Below, in pieces: positions 54,223 through 63,273 of a stretch of DNA of 64,000 bases. Origin of the DNA: Agromyces sp. H66 (GTDB lineage: Bacteria; Actinomycetota; Actinomycetes; Actinomycetales; Microbacteriaceae). Position numbers and translations under genes: made by a program. Below the pieces are notes generated by a model, which saw nothing but the letters and a program-made list of their open reading frames with translations, was not told where the DNA came from and did no database searches. Location: assembly GCF_004959775.1 (NCBI RefSeq), contig NZ_SJZG01000005.1, forward strand, positions 186,001-250,000, written 5' to 3'. Position 1 is the stretch's first letter; each line of letters starts with the position of its first letter.

Positions 54223-56841
54223 ATGGGATCGACCGACCTGTCACGACGCACCCTGCTCAAGGGCGTCGGCGCCGTCGTCGCGACGAGCGTCCTCACCGAG
54301 GTCGCCGGGCCGCCGCCGGCCATGGCCGCCGAACCGGTGACCTGGACCGACGTCGTCGGCCGGTTCGAATCCCGCCACGAACCCTGGACCGTGTCGTACG
54401 GGCCCGAGTACGGAGCCGCGGGAGGTGGGTTCGTCCGCGATGAGGAGCGCGCGGCCGACGGCGTGTTCTCGGGCAAGCTCATGGCTGATTTCAGCGAAGC
54501 CGGCCGGTACATCGCACTCGTCAAGACGCTCGACCACCTCGAGATCACCAAGGTGCGGCTCAAGGTGAGCGCTCAGAACCTCACCCGCGTGGGGATCCGG
54601 CTGGTGAGCGGCACCCGGGTGCTGCGTCAGGGCTGGGCAGCGGTCAGCCCGGGAGCCGGCGACTGGCTGAGCATCGAGATGGACCGGTGGAACAACATCG
54701 TCGGATTCTCCGACGCGGTCACCCTTCAGATTCAGGCCTGGAAGGACTACCTCGCCGTACCGAGTGATCCGACCGCCACCCTGTGGGTCGACGACGTGCA
54801 GATCGATCATCTGGTCGAGGAGCAGACGCCGGAGTCGCTCGAAACCTCCGGGCTTCCGGTGCTGCTCCTCGGCGACGTCGACCCGGTTCCGCTCACGGTG
54901 CGCGCGAGCTACGCCGACCGGGCCGCTCGCGACGTCACCCAGCACTCCACGCTCACCAGCTCCAACCCCGCCGTGCTCTCGGTCGACGCGTACGGCGGTC
55001 TCACGGCGACCGGTGCGGGCCGAGCAGACATCAGCATCGAGCATCTCGGTGTGACCCAGACCTTCCCCGTCGAGGTGCGGGCACCGCGCGCACTCGGCCC
55101 GGTGACGATACGCGACGGCAAGTTCTACGACGGTGATACTCCCTTCGGCTTCACCGGCTTCAACTACGACCTGTTCCTGCTGAGCTATCCGCGCCGGGCG
55201 CTGTGGTCGGGCATGGATGCGGACCTCAGCCTCATGGCCAGCTGGGGCCTCGGCGCCATCCGGGTCCCGCTCGCGATCGGTCTCCTGCAGCCGGCGAGGG
55301 GCGTCTTCCCCGACGATCCGGCCTGGGCCGGCGAACTGCGCAGCCGCGGACTCAACACCCAGTTCCTCGAGATGCTCGACTACTTCGTGACCCGGGCGGG
55401 TGAGCACGGCATCCGCGTCATCATCGACTGGCATCGCGCCCCGACCGATCCCTACGACTACTGGCAGGGCGGCACCCCCTCTGATCGCGGGACCGGCCGC
55501 CCGGGCACGGCGATCTCCTACCTTGCACCCTCGTCGACCGAGAGCGGGGAACTCGATCTCGCCGACGAAGAGCACCGCACCGTGCTCTTCGACACCCACC
55601 GCTGGACCGCCGCGCACTTCCGAGGCAATCCGAACATCCTCGGTATCGAGGTCCCGCACAACGAGCCCCACGCCGCCTACATGTCGATCCAGTCGAACTG
55701 GCGGCGCCTGACCGAACTCGCCTCGCTCGCCGTCAAGGCCGGAGACCCCGAGCGCCTGACGCTCGCGATGCCGCCCGCCTACGGGCACGACGTCTCCACG
55801 GCCGCCCCCACGTGGCAGTTCTCGAACGTCGTGGACGCCAACGCTCCCCACCACTACCTACCGAACGCTCCGATCGCACTGCGCTCCGACGCGCAGTCGC
55901 GTCGCTCGCCCTGGCTCGCGCGCGATATCGACGCCGTGTTCGCGTACGCGATTCCCGCGCTCTTCGCGCCGTACTCGACGTCGCGGCATCCGGTCTACAA
56001 CGGCGAAGGCGGACACTACGGATTCGAGTCGTTCCTGCCCGACCTCGATCGAGTCGAGGCCGCCGACTACATGACCGAGGCGGCGCTCGTGCAGTACTAC
56101 GCCGCCGGGGCGGCCGGCCAACTCCACTGGAGCCTCTGGCACAACGTCAACGACTTCGTGCCGTTCGAGGAGATCTTCGATCGCCACTACCGCAGGTTCT
56201 CGCCGGTCTATTCGGCAGGACCCGTCGACTGGTCCGGGGCCGAGGTCGCGTTCATCCAGAACCCGGCGGCCGTTCCCGTCGCGAACGGACACAACTTCGC
56301 GGCCGTGCCGTTCGTCCGCCGCGCGCTCGACCTGCACGTCCCGGTCTGGCACCTGCTCACCGACGACGAGATCATCGACACGATGCTCACGCAGGTGCCG
56401 TCAGGGCTCGAACAGGTCGATGGTCTGGATGCCTCGTTCGACTACTCGGCGGTCGTGGTCGACCGCCGAAATCTCGACGCGCGAGTCCGGGAGGTCCTCG
56501 AGCGCGACGACTTCGAGAAGCCCATCCTCTGGGTCGACGATGCGGAGGACCTCAGCACCGACGCACTCGGGGCCTTCCTCAGGAAGGCCGACATCGCCGA
56601 GGACCGTCGCACGAGCGCCGACCTGCAACTCGTGTACGGGCCGCAGCACCTCGTGGTCTATCGGCGCAGCGGCAGTGATGGCAGCGAACGGGTGTTCCCA
56701 CGGGTGCCGCGCGAGTCCGGGTTCACGCTCGTCGACGAATCGGGTGAGGCGGTGTTCCAAGGCGACACCCGCACCCTGTGGACCCGCGGCCTCACGATCG
56801 ACCTCCCGAAGTGGCGCAGCGCCATCTTCCGCATCGAATAG
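54223..56841 (+). CDS. Tat-exported glycoside hydrolase, GH5-like
   Basis: This 872-residue protein is exported by the Tat pathway: RRTLLKG twin arginine (Arg8-Arg9) and cleavage near Ala35. A jelly-roll-like module (about 40-200, possibly carbohydrate-binding) and a Big2-like module (about 215-290: SNPAVLSVDAYGGLTATG) precede the catalytic barrel. That runs about 295-650, with the acid/base Glu481 in VPHNEPH and the nucleophile Glu595 in YNGEGGHYG. The last 200 residues form an unassigned domain. It cleaves beta-linked glycans outside the cell; exact specificity is unclear. A convergent hairpin follows. Confidence 0.85.
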   Translation: MGSTDLSRRTLLKGVGAVVATSVLTEVAGPPPAMAAEPVTWTDVVGRFESRHEPWTVSYGPEYGAAGGGFVRDEERAADGVFSGKLMADFSEAGRYIALVKTLDHLEITKVRLKVSAQNLTRVGIRLVSGTRVLRQGWAAVSPGAGDWLSIEMDRWNNIVGFSDAVTLQIQAWKDYLAVPSDPTATLWVDDVQIDHLVEEQTPESLETSGLPVLLLGDVDPVPLTVRASYADRAARDVTQHSTLTSSNPAVLSVDAYGGLTATGAGRADISIEHLGVTQTFPVEVRAPRALGPVTIRDGKFYDGDTPFGFTGFNYDLFLLSYPRRALWSGMDADLSLMASWGLGAIRVPLAIGLLQPARGVFPDDPAWAGELRSRGLNTQFLEMLDYFVTRAGEHGIRVIIDWHRAPTDPYDYWQGGTPSDRGTGRPGTAISYLAPSSTESGELDLADEEHRTVLFDTHRWTAAHFRGNPNILGIEVPHNEPHAAYMSIQSNWRRLTELASLAVKAGDPERLTLAMPPAYGHDVSTAAPTWQFSNVVDANAPHHYLPNAPIALRSDAQSRRSPWLARDIDAVFAYAIPALFAPYSTSRHPVYNGEGGHYGFESFLPDLDRVEAADYMTEAALVQYYAAGAAGQLHWSLWHNVNDFVPFEEIFDRHYRRFSPVYSAGPVDWSGAEVAFIQNPAAVPVANGHNFAAVPFVRRALDLHVPVWHLLTDDEIIDTMLTQVPSGLEQVDGLDASFDYSAVVVDRRNLDARVREVLERDDFEKPILWVDDAEDLSTDALGAFLRKADIAEDRRTSADLQLVYGPQHLVVYRRSGSDGSERVFPRVPRESGFTLVDESGEAVFQGDTRTLWTRGLTIDLPKWRSAIFRIE

Positions 56842-56845
56842 GGAA

Positions 56846-56887
56846 CGCCGGCCCGTGCGCCGACTCGGGTCGGCGTGCGGGCCGGCG
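56846..56887. terminator. Bidirectional hairpin after the GH5 and FAH genes
   Basis: A 19-pair stem with two G-T pairs and a TCGG tetraloop, four bases after the GH5 stop and 38 bases before the FAH-gene stop, lies between the converging units. Confidence 0.8.
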
Positions 56888-56924
56888 CGCGGACCCGCGC
56901 CGGCGCACGCCCGCTCGATGCCGC

Positions 56925-57767
56925 TCAGGCGACGACTTGCCGCTGGACGCCGAGCCCGTCGATGCCGAGCTCGACCACATCGCCCGGCTCGAGATAGGGG
57001 AAGCGCCCCGAGAGTGCGACGCCTTCCGGCGTGCCGGTGATCACCAGGTCGCCCGGTTCGAGGGCGACGTACCGCGAGAGGTGTCGCACGATGTGGGCCA
57101 CGGAGAAGATCATGTCCACCGTGTTCGACGATTGCCGCGGCTCGCCGTTGACCCTCGACCACAGGCCGAGTGCCTGCACGTCGGGCACCTCGTCGGCGGG
57201 CACGAGCACAGGGCCGACGGGAGTGAAGCCCGGCGCGCTCTTGCCCTTCGACCACTGGCCGCCCGACTCCTCGAGCTGCCAGCGACGCTCGCTCACGTCG
57301 TGGGTCACGACGAAGCCGGCGATGTGGGCGAGCGCCTCCGCGTCGCTGCCGAGCTGCCACGCCCGTCGGCCGATGACGACGCCGAGCTCCACCTCCCAGT
57401 CGAGCCGGGTGGCTCCCGGAGGCTTCGGCAGATCGTCATAGGGGCCGACCACGGTGTTCGGATGCTTCATGAAGAGCACCGGTTCCGTGGGCGGCGCCGA
57501 ACCCGACTCCGCGGCGTGCGCCGCGTAGTTCTGCCCGACGCACAGCACCGCAGTGGGGCGGGCGATGGGTGCGCCCACGCGCAGTCCCGATGGATCCAGT
57601 CGGGGCAGGCTACCGGCTCCGAGCGCCGCGCGCGTTCGTGCGACCCCGTCTGCGGCGAGGAATGCGCCATCGAGGTCGTCCGTGAGCGGCGTCAGGTCGT
57701 GGGTGGCGCCATTCTCCCTGACCGCGGGACGTTCACGTCCGGGCTCTCCGAGTCGCAGGAATTCCAT
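56925..57767 (-). CDS. Fumarylacetoacetate hydrolase family protein
   Basis: This 280-residue protein has VGQNYAAHAAE, LDWEVELGVVIGR with metal-binding Glu, THDVSERRWQLE and LEPGDLVITGTPEGVALSG, diagnostic of FAH-superfamily C-C hydrolases. With the enolase-type dehydratase upstream, it probably splits a 2,4-diketo-3-deoxy sugar acid (as LRA6 does for rhamnonate, giving pyruvate and lactate). It is last gene of the leftward operon. Confidence 0.9.
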   Translation of the reverse strand: MEFLRLGEPGRERPAVRENGATHDLTPLTDDLDGAFLAADGVARTRAALGAGSLPRLDPSGLRVGAPIARPTAVLCVGQNYAAHAAESGSAPPTEPVLFMKHPNTVVGPYDDLPKPPGATRLDWEVELGVVIGRRAWQLGSDAEALAHIAGFVVTHDVSERRWQLEESGGQWSKGKSAPGFTPVGPVLVPADEVPDVQALGLWSRVNGEPRQSSNTVDMIFSVAHIVRHLSRYVALEPGDLVITGTPEGVALSGRFPYLEPGDVVELGIDGLGVQRQVVA

Positions 57768-57771
57768 GGGT

Positions 57772-58815
57772 TCAGTCCTCCAGTGGTGGCAGTTGCGGCA
57801 CGTCGCGGAATCCGCCGGATTCGGCGGCGTGCAACAGGGTTTCGATGAATGCGACCGTCGCGGCCGCGGGCCGGATGGGCGCCGGGTTCTCGACGGCACC
57901 CGAGAGCAGGTGCACGAATGCCCGCACCGGCTCGCGCGCCGGATACGCCGGCTCGTCGTGCCGCGGTCCGACGGTGAGCGAGCCCACGGCCGTTTCGAGC
58001 CTGGCGGTCGCGTGCAAGAGGTCGTGCGACACCGTTCCCCGCGTGCCCAGGAATCGCACGCGGTGCCGCATGGGAGCGCCCGGCTCGAGTGCACCGGTCG
58101 ACACGGCCGCCCCCATGACCGCGCCCGCAAGCCGGAACACCGCCGCGTCATCGACATCGACGGCCAGCCTCCGGTCCGATGTGAGGGCCGCCACCGTCTC
58201 CGCCTGCCGGCCGGTGGCGTACATCGCCGACGCGACGGCGTGCGTGAGCTGCGTCGATGCCTGGCCGCCGCCGGTGCGCGCCGAGTACGCCGACCGTTCG
58301 TCCGCGGCATCCGTCGTGGCGTACCGCGCACCGGCCGCCGAGGCGAAGTCGATCGAGACCTGCACCAGTTCGCCGATCTCGTCGGCCACCCACTCGCGCG
58401 CGATTCGGGCCGCGCGCGAGTACTCGGCGGTGTACCCGACCGCGAGCACCCCGCCCGTCGCCTCGTGCCGCCGCACGAGGTCGAACGCGTCGGCGGCCGT
58501 CGTGGCCAGCGGCTTCTCGATGAGCACCCCGATCCCGGCATCGATCAGGTCGCCGGCGATCGCGTGGTGGGTCGAGTGCGGCGTCGCGACGACTGCGCCG
58601 TCGAGGCCGACCGCCGTGACGGCTTCGAGATCGTCGGTCCCGAGCGGGACCGCGAACTCCGTCGCCGCCTTTCTCGCGCGGCCGGGATCGGCGTCGACGA
58701 CGGCGACGATCTCGGCCGACCCGCGGGCGGCCAGCTCGGCGAGCGCCGGCAGGTGATGCGCGGTCGCCCACCAGCCGGCGCCGACCACGGCGATGCGCGG
58801 CGCATGCGGACTCAC
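57772..58815 (-). CDS. Gfo/Idh/MocA family oxidoreductase
   Basis: This 347-residue dehydrogenase has an N-terminal NAD fold (VVGAGWWATAHHLPALAEL), EKPLATTAADAFDLV with the family's conserved EKP lysine, and a C-terminal substrate domain. It starts at GTG 58815, overlapping the amidohydrolase stop by four bases. In a deoxy-sugar pathway it would oxidise the sugar to its lactone or a later keto-intermediate. Confidence 0.9.
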   Translation of the reverse strand: MSPHAPRIAVVGAGWWATAHHLPALAELAARGSAEIVAVVDADPGRARKAATEFAVPLGTDDLEAVTAVGLDGAVVATPHSTHHAIAGDLIDAGIGVLIEKPLATTAADAFDLVRRHEATGGVLAVGYTAEYSRAARIAREWVADEIGELVQVSIDFASAAGARYATTDAADERSAYSARTGGGQASTQLTHAVASAMYATGRQAETVAALTSDRRLAVDVDDAAVFRLAGAVMGAAVSTGALEPGAPMRHRVRFLGTRGTVSHDLLHATARLETAVGSLTVGPRHDEPAYPAREPVRAFVHLLSGAVENPAPIRPAAATVAFIETLLHAAESGGFRDVPQLPPLED

Positions 58816-59660
58816 GATGCCGCCGCCAGTCCGAACACCCGCGCCGCCGTGCCGCCGAGCACCGCGTCGAGCGCAGCCGCGTCGAGGAACCGGCACTCCG
58901 TGCGAACGGCTTCGAGCGCCTGTCGATAGCCGATGCCGTGTTTCTCGCACACGGGGTAGTCGGAGCCCCACATCAGCCGGTCGGGGCCGAAGGCGTCCAC
59001 GATCGCCTCGAACCGTTCGAGCGCCGGAGCGAACGGGAATCGCCAGGGCTCATCGACGAGGTGGTGGAACCCCGACGCCTTGAGGAGGATGTTCGGCCTC
59101 GCGGCCAGCGTCAGCAGGCCGTCGAGGGCGACCTCGTCGGTGACCAGCCCCTGGTGGTGCAGCACGATCGTCAGGTCTGGCAGCTTCGCGGCGAGGGCGA
59201 GCACCGAGCTGTGCCAGGCGGGCGGAGCGTGCACCCCGACCACGAGGCGCGACCGCTCGGCGTGCCTCCACGCCGAGAGCGCATCGTCCGAGAGCAGGTG
59301 TCCGTCGTCGTCGCCGCGAACGTAGTGGGCGACGCCGCGGAACGGTCCGGCGTCCGTGATCCGGGCCAGTCGGTCGGACATGCCGGGCGTCCCGTACGAG
59401 GGACTCCAGAACGAGTCCAGGTCGGCCACCGCGGTGTAGCGGTCGGGGTCGGATGTCGCGAGCCGGGCGACATAGGCATCGTCGTCGTCTTCGGGCGTCC
59501 CCGATGCTCCGAGGTTCGCGGCGACCACGACCGCATGGTCGATGCCGTGCCGCTCGAGCACGTGGTCGAGCATCGGCGCCGTGCCCCGGGTGGTCGCATC
59601 GGGGACCTTCGGGTCGTAGGGCCAACTGGGCCACGCATGGCAGTGGGCGTCGACGATCAC
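58812..59660 (-). CDS. Amidohydrolase, sugar-lactonase-like
   Basis: This 282-residue amidohydrolase-2 protein starts IVDAHCHAWPSW (HxH) and has DLTIVLHHQG and LMWGSDYPVCEK with catalytic Asp. Among relatives in the COG3618 group are L-rhamnono- and L-fucono-lactonases, which fits its place between a dehydrogenase and a sugar-acid dehydratase. GTG 59660 overlaps the enolase stop by four bases. Confidence 0.86.
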   Translation of the reverse strand: MIVDAHCHAWPSWPYDPKVPDATTRGTAPMLDHVLERHGIDHAVVVAANLGASGTPEDDDDAYVARLATSDPDRYTAVADLDSFWSPSYGTPGMSDRLARITDAGPFRGVAHYVRGDDDGHLLSDDALSAWRHAERSRLVVGVHAPPAWHSSVLALAAKLPDLTIVLHHQGLVTDEVALDGLLTLAARPNILLKASGFHHLVDEPWRFPFAPALERFEAIVDAFGPDRLMWGSDYPVCEKHGIGYRQALEAVRTECRFLDAAALDAVLGGTAARVFGLAAAS

Positions 59661-60751
59661 GCGAAGCCCGCCGCCTGAGGGGTGATGCCCACGCCCGGCG
59701 CGTCGGATGGCGCGGGCAGGTCGGCGCCGTCGACGCCGAGGAGCACCTCGACGAGCACATCCGGGGCCAGCGCCGCCGCGAGGTGCAGCGCCCAGGGCTG
59801 GTTCCCGGCGGCGTGCGGGGCGACCACCAGCCCGGCATCCGCCGCCAGCCTCGCCGCGGCCGTCGAGACCCCGATGCCGCCGCACCACGTGACGTCCATC
59901 TGCACGATGTCGGCGCATCCCTCGACGAAGCGCCGAAGGTCGGCGAGGGAGAACAGGTGCTCGCCGCCGGCGATGCGCACCGGCTGAGCGGAGCGGCGCA
60001 GCTCGGCGTACCCCTCGAAGTCCCTCGGCGGCAAGGGCTCTTCGATCCAGGCGATCCCGAGGTGGTGCAGTCGCTCGATCGCCCTCAGCGTGAACGAGAT
60101 GTCCCAGGACATGAAGGCGTCGACGGCGATGGGCGTGTCGGCCGGTACGTGCGCGCGCACCGCCTCGACGTCGGCGACGAGGCGGTCGAGGCCCGCGACC
60201 CCGTCATGCGGTCCCCAGGCGGCGGGCACCTTCACCGCCTCGGCGGTTGCGACCATCTCGGCGTCGAGCGAGTCGATGAGGAGACCGCCCGGCACCGTGA
60301 GGTAGTGGCGGAGCGGGGTGGCCACCGAACCGCCGAGCGCGACGGTGAGGGGCACGTCCAGGCGACGGGCGTGCAGGTCCCAGAGGGCGAGTTCGACCGC
60401 CGAGACTCCCATCGCGGCGATGCCCCCGTCAGCGTACGGTTGCGTGGCAGCGCGCAGCTGCGCGACCCGCAGCCCGATCTCGCCGGGATCCCGGCCGACG
60501 ACCAGGGCTCGCAGGTGTTCGGCGATCAACGCGGCGGTCACGGCGCCGCCACGGGACTGACCGACGCCGAAGACGTCTGGGTCGTCGGTCCGCAGGAGCA
60601 CCCACACGAGGTCGGCTCCGGGTCCACGCCAGCTCGAACGCCGTTCGGCGAACTCGGGGAATCGCGACATGGGGGTCGAGATGCGCTGCCGATCGAGCCA
60701 GGTTTCGGTGGAGTACGGCTGGGTGCGCACCAGCACCTCGGTGACGATCAT
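59657..60751 (-). CDS. Enolase-superfamily sugar-acid dehydratase, L-rhamnonate-dehydratase-like
   Basis: This 364-residue protein has the mandelate-racemase fold. Metal ligands are in AVDAFMSWD, WIEEPLPPRDFEGYAELR and AGGEHLFS. The VKVPAAWGPHDG segment and DVTWCGGIGVSTAAARLAA strongly recall L-rhamnonate dehydratases rather than mandelate racemases (no KxK). It dehydrates a sugar acid to a 2-keto-3-deoxy acid. The predicted substrate is inferred from these segments. Confidence 0.85.
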   Translation of the reverse strand: MIVTEVLVRTQPYSTETWLDRQRISTPMSRFPEFAERRSSWRGPGADLVWVLLRTDDPDVFGVGQSRGGAVTAALIAEHLRALVVGRDPGEIGLRVAQLRAATQPYADGGIAAMGVSAVELALWDLHARRLDVPLTVALGGSVATPLRHYLTVPGGLLIDSLDAEMVATAEAVKVPAAWGPHDGVAGLDRLVADVEAVRAHVPADTPIAVDAFMSWDISFTLRAIERLHHLGIAWIEEPLPPRDFEGYAELRRSAQPVRIAGGEHLFSLADLRRFVEGCADIVQMDVTWCGGIGVSTAAARLAADAGLVVAPHAAGNQPWALHLAAALAPDVLVEVLLGVDGADLPAPSDAPGVGITPQAAGFA

Positions 60752-63273
60752 GCCGGCACCGCCTCGGCAGGGTGGTCGGCGGCGTGCCCGGTCGGCGGCG
60801 CCGGGGCGAGCACCGGATCGCGCCAGGCGACGGTGAGCGTCCCGGTGACACCCTGCAGTCCCAGCCGGTCGCCGTCTCGATCGGGCGCGACGGACCGACC
60901 CGCCACCTCGATCCGGGCTTCGGCCGCGGTACCCGGCGGCAGGCGCAGCTCGACGGCGGCGTCGACGAGGCCGCGGAGCTCGAGGGCGCGCGTCATCGAC
61001 GCCGGGGACGGCGCCAGTTCGCGGCATCCGACCCTGCTCGCGGCATCCTGACGCACGAGCGCACGGCACTCGAGCCGGAACGATCGATCGAGTTGATAGG
61101 TCGCGTCGCCTCCGTCGAGCCAGGCGTCGCGCCCGACGAGGATCGGGGCGCCCCCGGGGAGCCGCAGCCTGACCCGCGTGGTGGTGTCGGTCTGGTGCCC
61201 GCTGAACCAGAGCGCGTCGCGATGCCGGTGGATGCCGATCACGACGCGGCCGCCGTCGGGCGTGCGCAGTTCGTGCGAGACCGATGGCCCCACCAGGCCC
61301 ACCGCATCGCGCAGCAGCGCGCCGGCATCCAGCGCCGGTGCCCCGCCGCGCGCCGAGGCCACTTCCGGCGCGCTGCCGCGGATCCAGATCGCGGTGCCCC
61401 CGCCCGGGTTCGGCCGATGACGGCTCGCGTAGGCGGCTGCTAGACCGAGCGCATCGATTGCCGTTGCGAGCACGGCGGCACCCGCGGACTGCTCGACGAT
61501 CGCGCCGCCGCTCAGGGCGGCCGTGTGCGTCAGGGCGGCGCGTTCCACCTGCGCGCCGAGATCACGGCCGAGGCCCGCGTCCGCCGCCAGCGAGAGCACG
61601 AGGTCCCCCTGCACGCCGGAGCCGGCGGGGCCGGACGCGCCGGTCTCGGGCGTCGAGAGGCCGAGCAGCGCCAGCGCCCGCGGCGAGCGCCCGACGAGCG
61701 TCCCGTAGGCCACGACGTGGCCTCCGCTCGCGACGTGGCGGGCGAGGTCCTCGGCGACGGCGTCGGTCAGCGCCCCGGCGGGCACGACGAGCACGCGGTC
61801 GTCGAGCGCGCCGGCGTCGAGCGCGCCACGGAGGTCGTCGGTCGACACCACGGTCGACATCGGCAGTCCCGCCGAGATGGCGGCGGCCGCAATCGCGTCT
61901 TCGGCGAACGCCTGCGCCGCCGAGTCGGGCTCGCGCACCGCACGCTCGTGGATCTCGCGGAACGGGTACACCCAGACGACCGGCCCCGCGGAATCCGGCG
62001 GAGTCTCGCGAGCGCGTCGGATCGCACCCGACACCTCGCGGGCGCAGCGTTCGTCGAGCACGCCGCGAGCGGTGTCGACCGTCAGGATGTTGACCTCGTC
62101 AGGTGGCTGCACCCTGCCGGACCGGGTCACGCGGCTGACCGCCAGGGGCAGGTCGATGTCGAACGGCTCCCGACCGTAGAAGTCCCACCACGGCTGCTGC
62201 CAGAACCAGGGGTCGTTCGCGTAGAACCGGAATCGATAACCGGGTGCGCCTTGGGGCAGCATCGCGATGCGCGAGAGGTACCCGGCGATCTCGATGCCGA
62301 AGTCCTCGTTGAGCGGGCCCCAGGGCGAGTTCGGCGGCGGGCCGGTGATGATGCCGCGTTCGTACACCTCGAGCGCGGGCACGCCGTCGGCGCCGAGATC
62401 GATGCCCGTCGAGTGGTTGGTGCCGCGCACCTCGATGGGGAACGCGCACTCGCGTGCGAGGTCGTCCCAGAACGCGAGCGCCGCCGACCGCAACCGCGGA
62501 AGCCGCTCGGCGTGGAAGGCGTCGCCGTCGAAGGCGGCCCCGAGCTCCGACCATGGGAAGGCGCTGAAGCCGAATCCGTTCGAGAGCCAGAGCCCGTCGA
62601 ACCCGATGGCCGTGAGGTACGCCTGCGCCTGACGCCCGAGGAAGGTGCCGAATGACGTGCCCTCGGGGATCCCGTCGGGGAATGCGGCGTAGTCGCGGCT
62701 CTCGGCGGCGAGGGTCGCCGAGTGCTGCACCATGCGGATGACCGGGCCGATCCCGGCGTCCGAGCCGCTCGCGACGATCTCGGGATGCCGCCGGTACTTG
62801 AACGCCGACGGCGCGAACTCGGGGCCGGGGTCGAACGTGGCCACGATGGTGGTCGGATGCCCCAGCCGCTCGCCCTCCTCGCGCAGCACTCGCACGATAC
62901 GGCGGAGGTCCGCGTAGTCGAGCACCGGCGGATCCTCCCGATACGGGATGCCGACGCGATCGGCGGTCTTGACGTGCCCGTACGGGTCGGCATCGGTGTT
63001 GCAGAAGCCGATGAAGCGCGCCCAGTCCACCGGGTCGGCGTCGCGGCCCGCCCAGTCGAGCAACTCGCTTCCGTCGGCCACCCACAGCATCACCGACCAC
63101 GCGTCGGCATCGTCGAGGAGGACGTGCCACTGCCGGAACATCTCGCGCGCGACGGCACGGACGGATGCCTCGTCGAACGACGGGAACGGCTTGAGCGACA
63201 TCTCGAGTGTGACGCGTCGCAAGCGCGGGCGCACCTCGGATCCGGATGCCGCGACGGGAGGCATCGCGTTCAC
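60748..63273 (-). CDS. Unclassified 841-residue glycoside-hydrolase-like protein
   Basis: This large soluble protein has no signal peptide. Its N-terminal half looks like a TIM-barrel enzyme of the GH-A type (EMSLKPFPSFDEASVRAVA; LWVADGSELLDWAG; TIVATFDPGPEFAPS; PIEVRGTNHSTG; GYRFRFYANDPWFW). A middle segment (about 480-560) resembles a glutamine-amidotransferase-like module as seen in GH42 enzymes (VVAYGTLVGRS). The C-terminus is beta-rich. I recognise no named family. It overlaps both operon neighbours by four bases, so it probably releases the sugar that the operon degrades. Confidence 0.6.
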   Translation of the reverse strand: MNAMPPVAASGSEVRPRLRRVTLEMSLKPFPSFDEASVRAVAREMFRQWHVLLDDADAWSVMLWVADGSELLDWAGRDADPVDWARFIGFCNTDADPYGHVKTADRVGIPYREDPPVLDYADLRRIVRVLREEGERLGHPTTIVATFDPGPEFAPSAFKYRRHPEIVASGSDAGIGPVIRMVQHSATLAAESRDYAAFPDGIPEGTSFGTFLGRQAQAYLTAIGFDGLWLSNGFGFSAFPWSELGAAFDGDAFHAERLPRLRSAALAFWDDLARECAFPIEVRGTNHSTGIDLGADGVPALEVYERGIITGPPPNSPWGPLNEDFGIEIAGYLSRIAMLPQGAPGYRFRFYANDPWFWQQPWWDFYGREPFDIDLPLAVSRVTRSGRVQPPDEVNILTVDTARGVLDERCAREVSGAIRRARETPPDSAGPVVWVYPFREIHERAVREPDSAAQAFAEDAIAAAAISAGLPMSTVVSTDDLRGALDAGALDDRVLVVPAGALTDAVAEDLARHVASGGHVVAYGTLVGRSPRALALLGLSTPETGASGPAGSGVQGDLVLSLAADAGLGRDLGAQVERAALTHTAALSGGAIVEQSAGAAVLATAIDALGLAAAYASRHRPNPGGGTAIWIRGSAPEVASARGGAPALDAGALLRDAVGLVGPSVSHELRTPDGGRVVIGIHRHRDALWFSGHQTDTTTRVRLRLPGGAPILVGRDAWLDGGDATYQLDRSFRLECRALVRQDAASRVGCRELAPSPASMTRALELRGLVDAAVELRLPPGTAAEARIEVAGRSVAPDRDGDRLGLQGVTGTLTVAWRDPVLAPAPPTGHAADHPAEAVPA

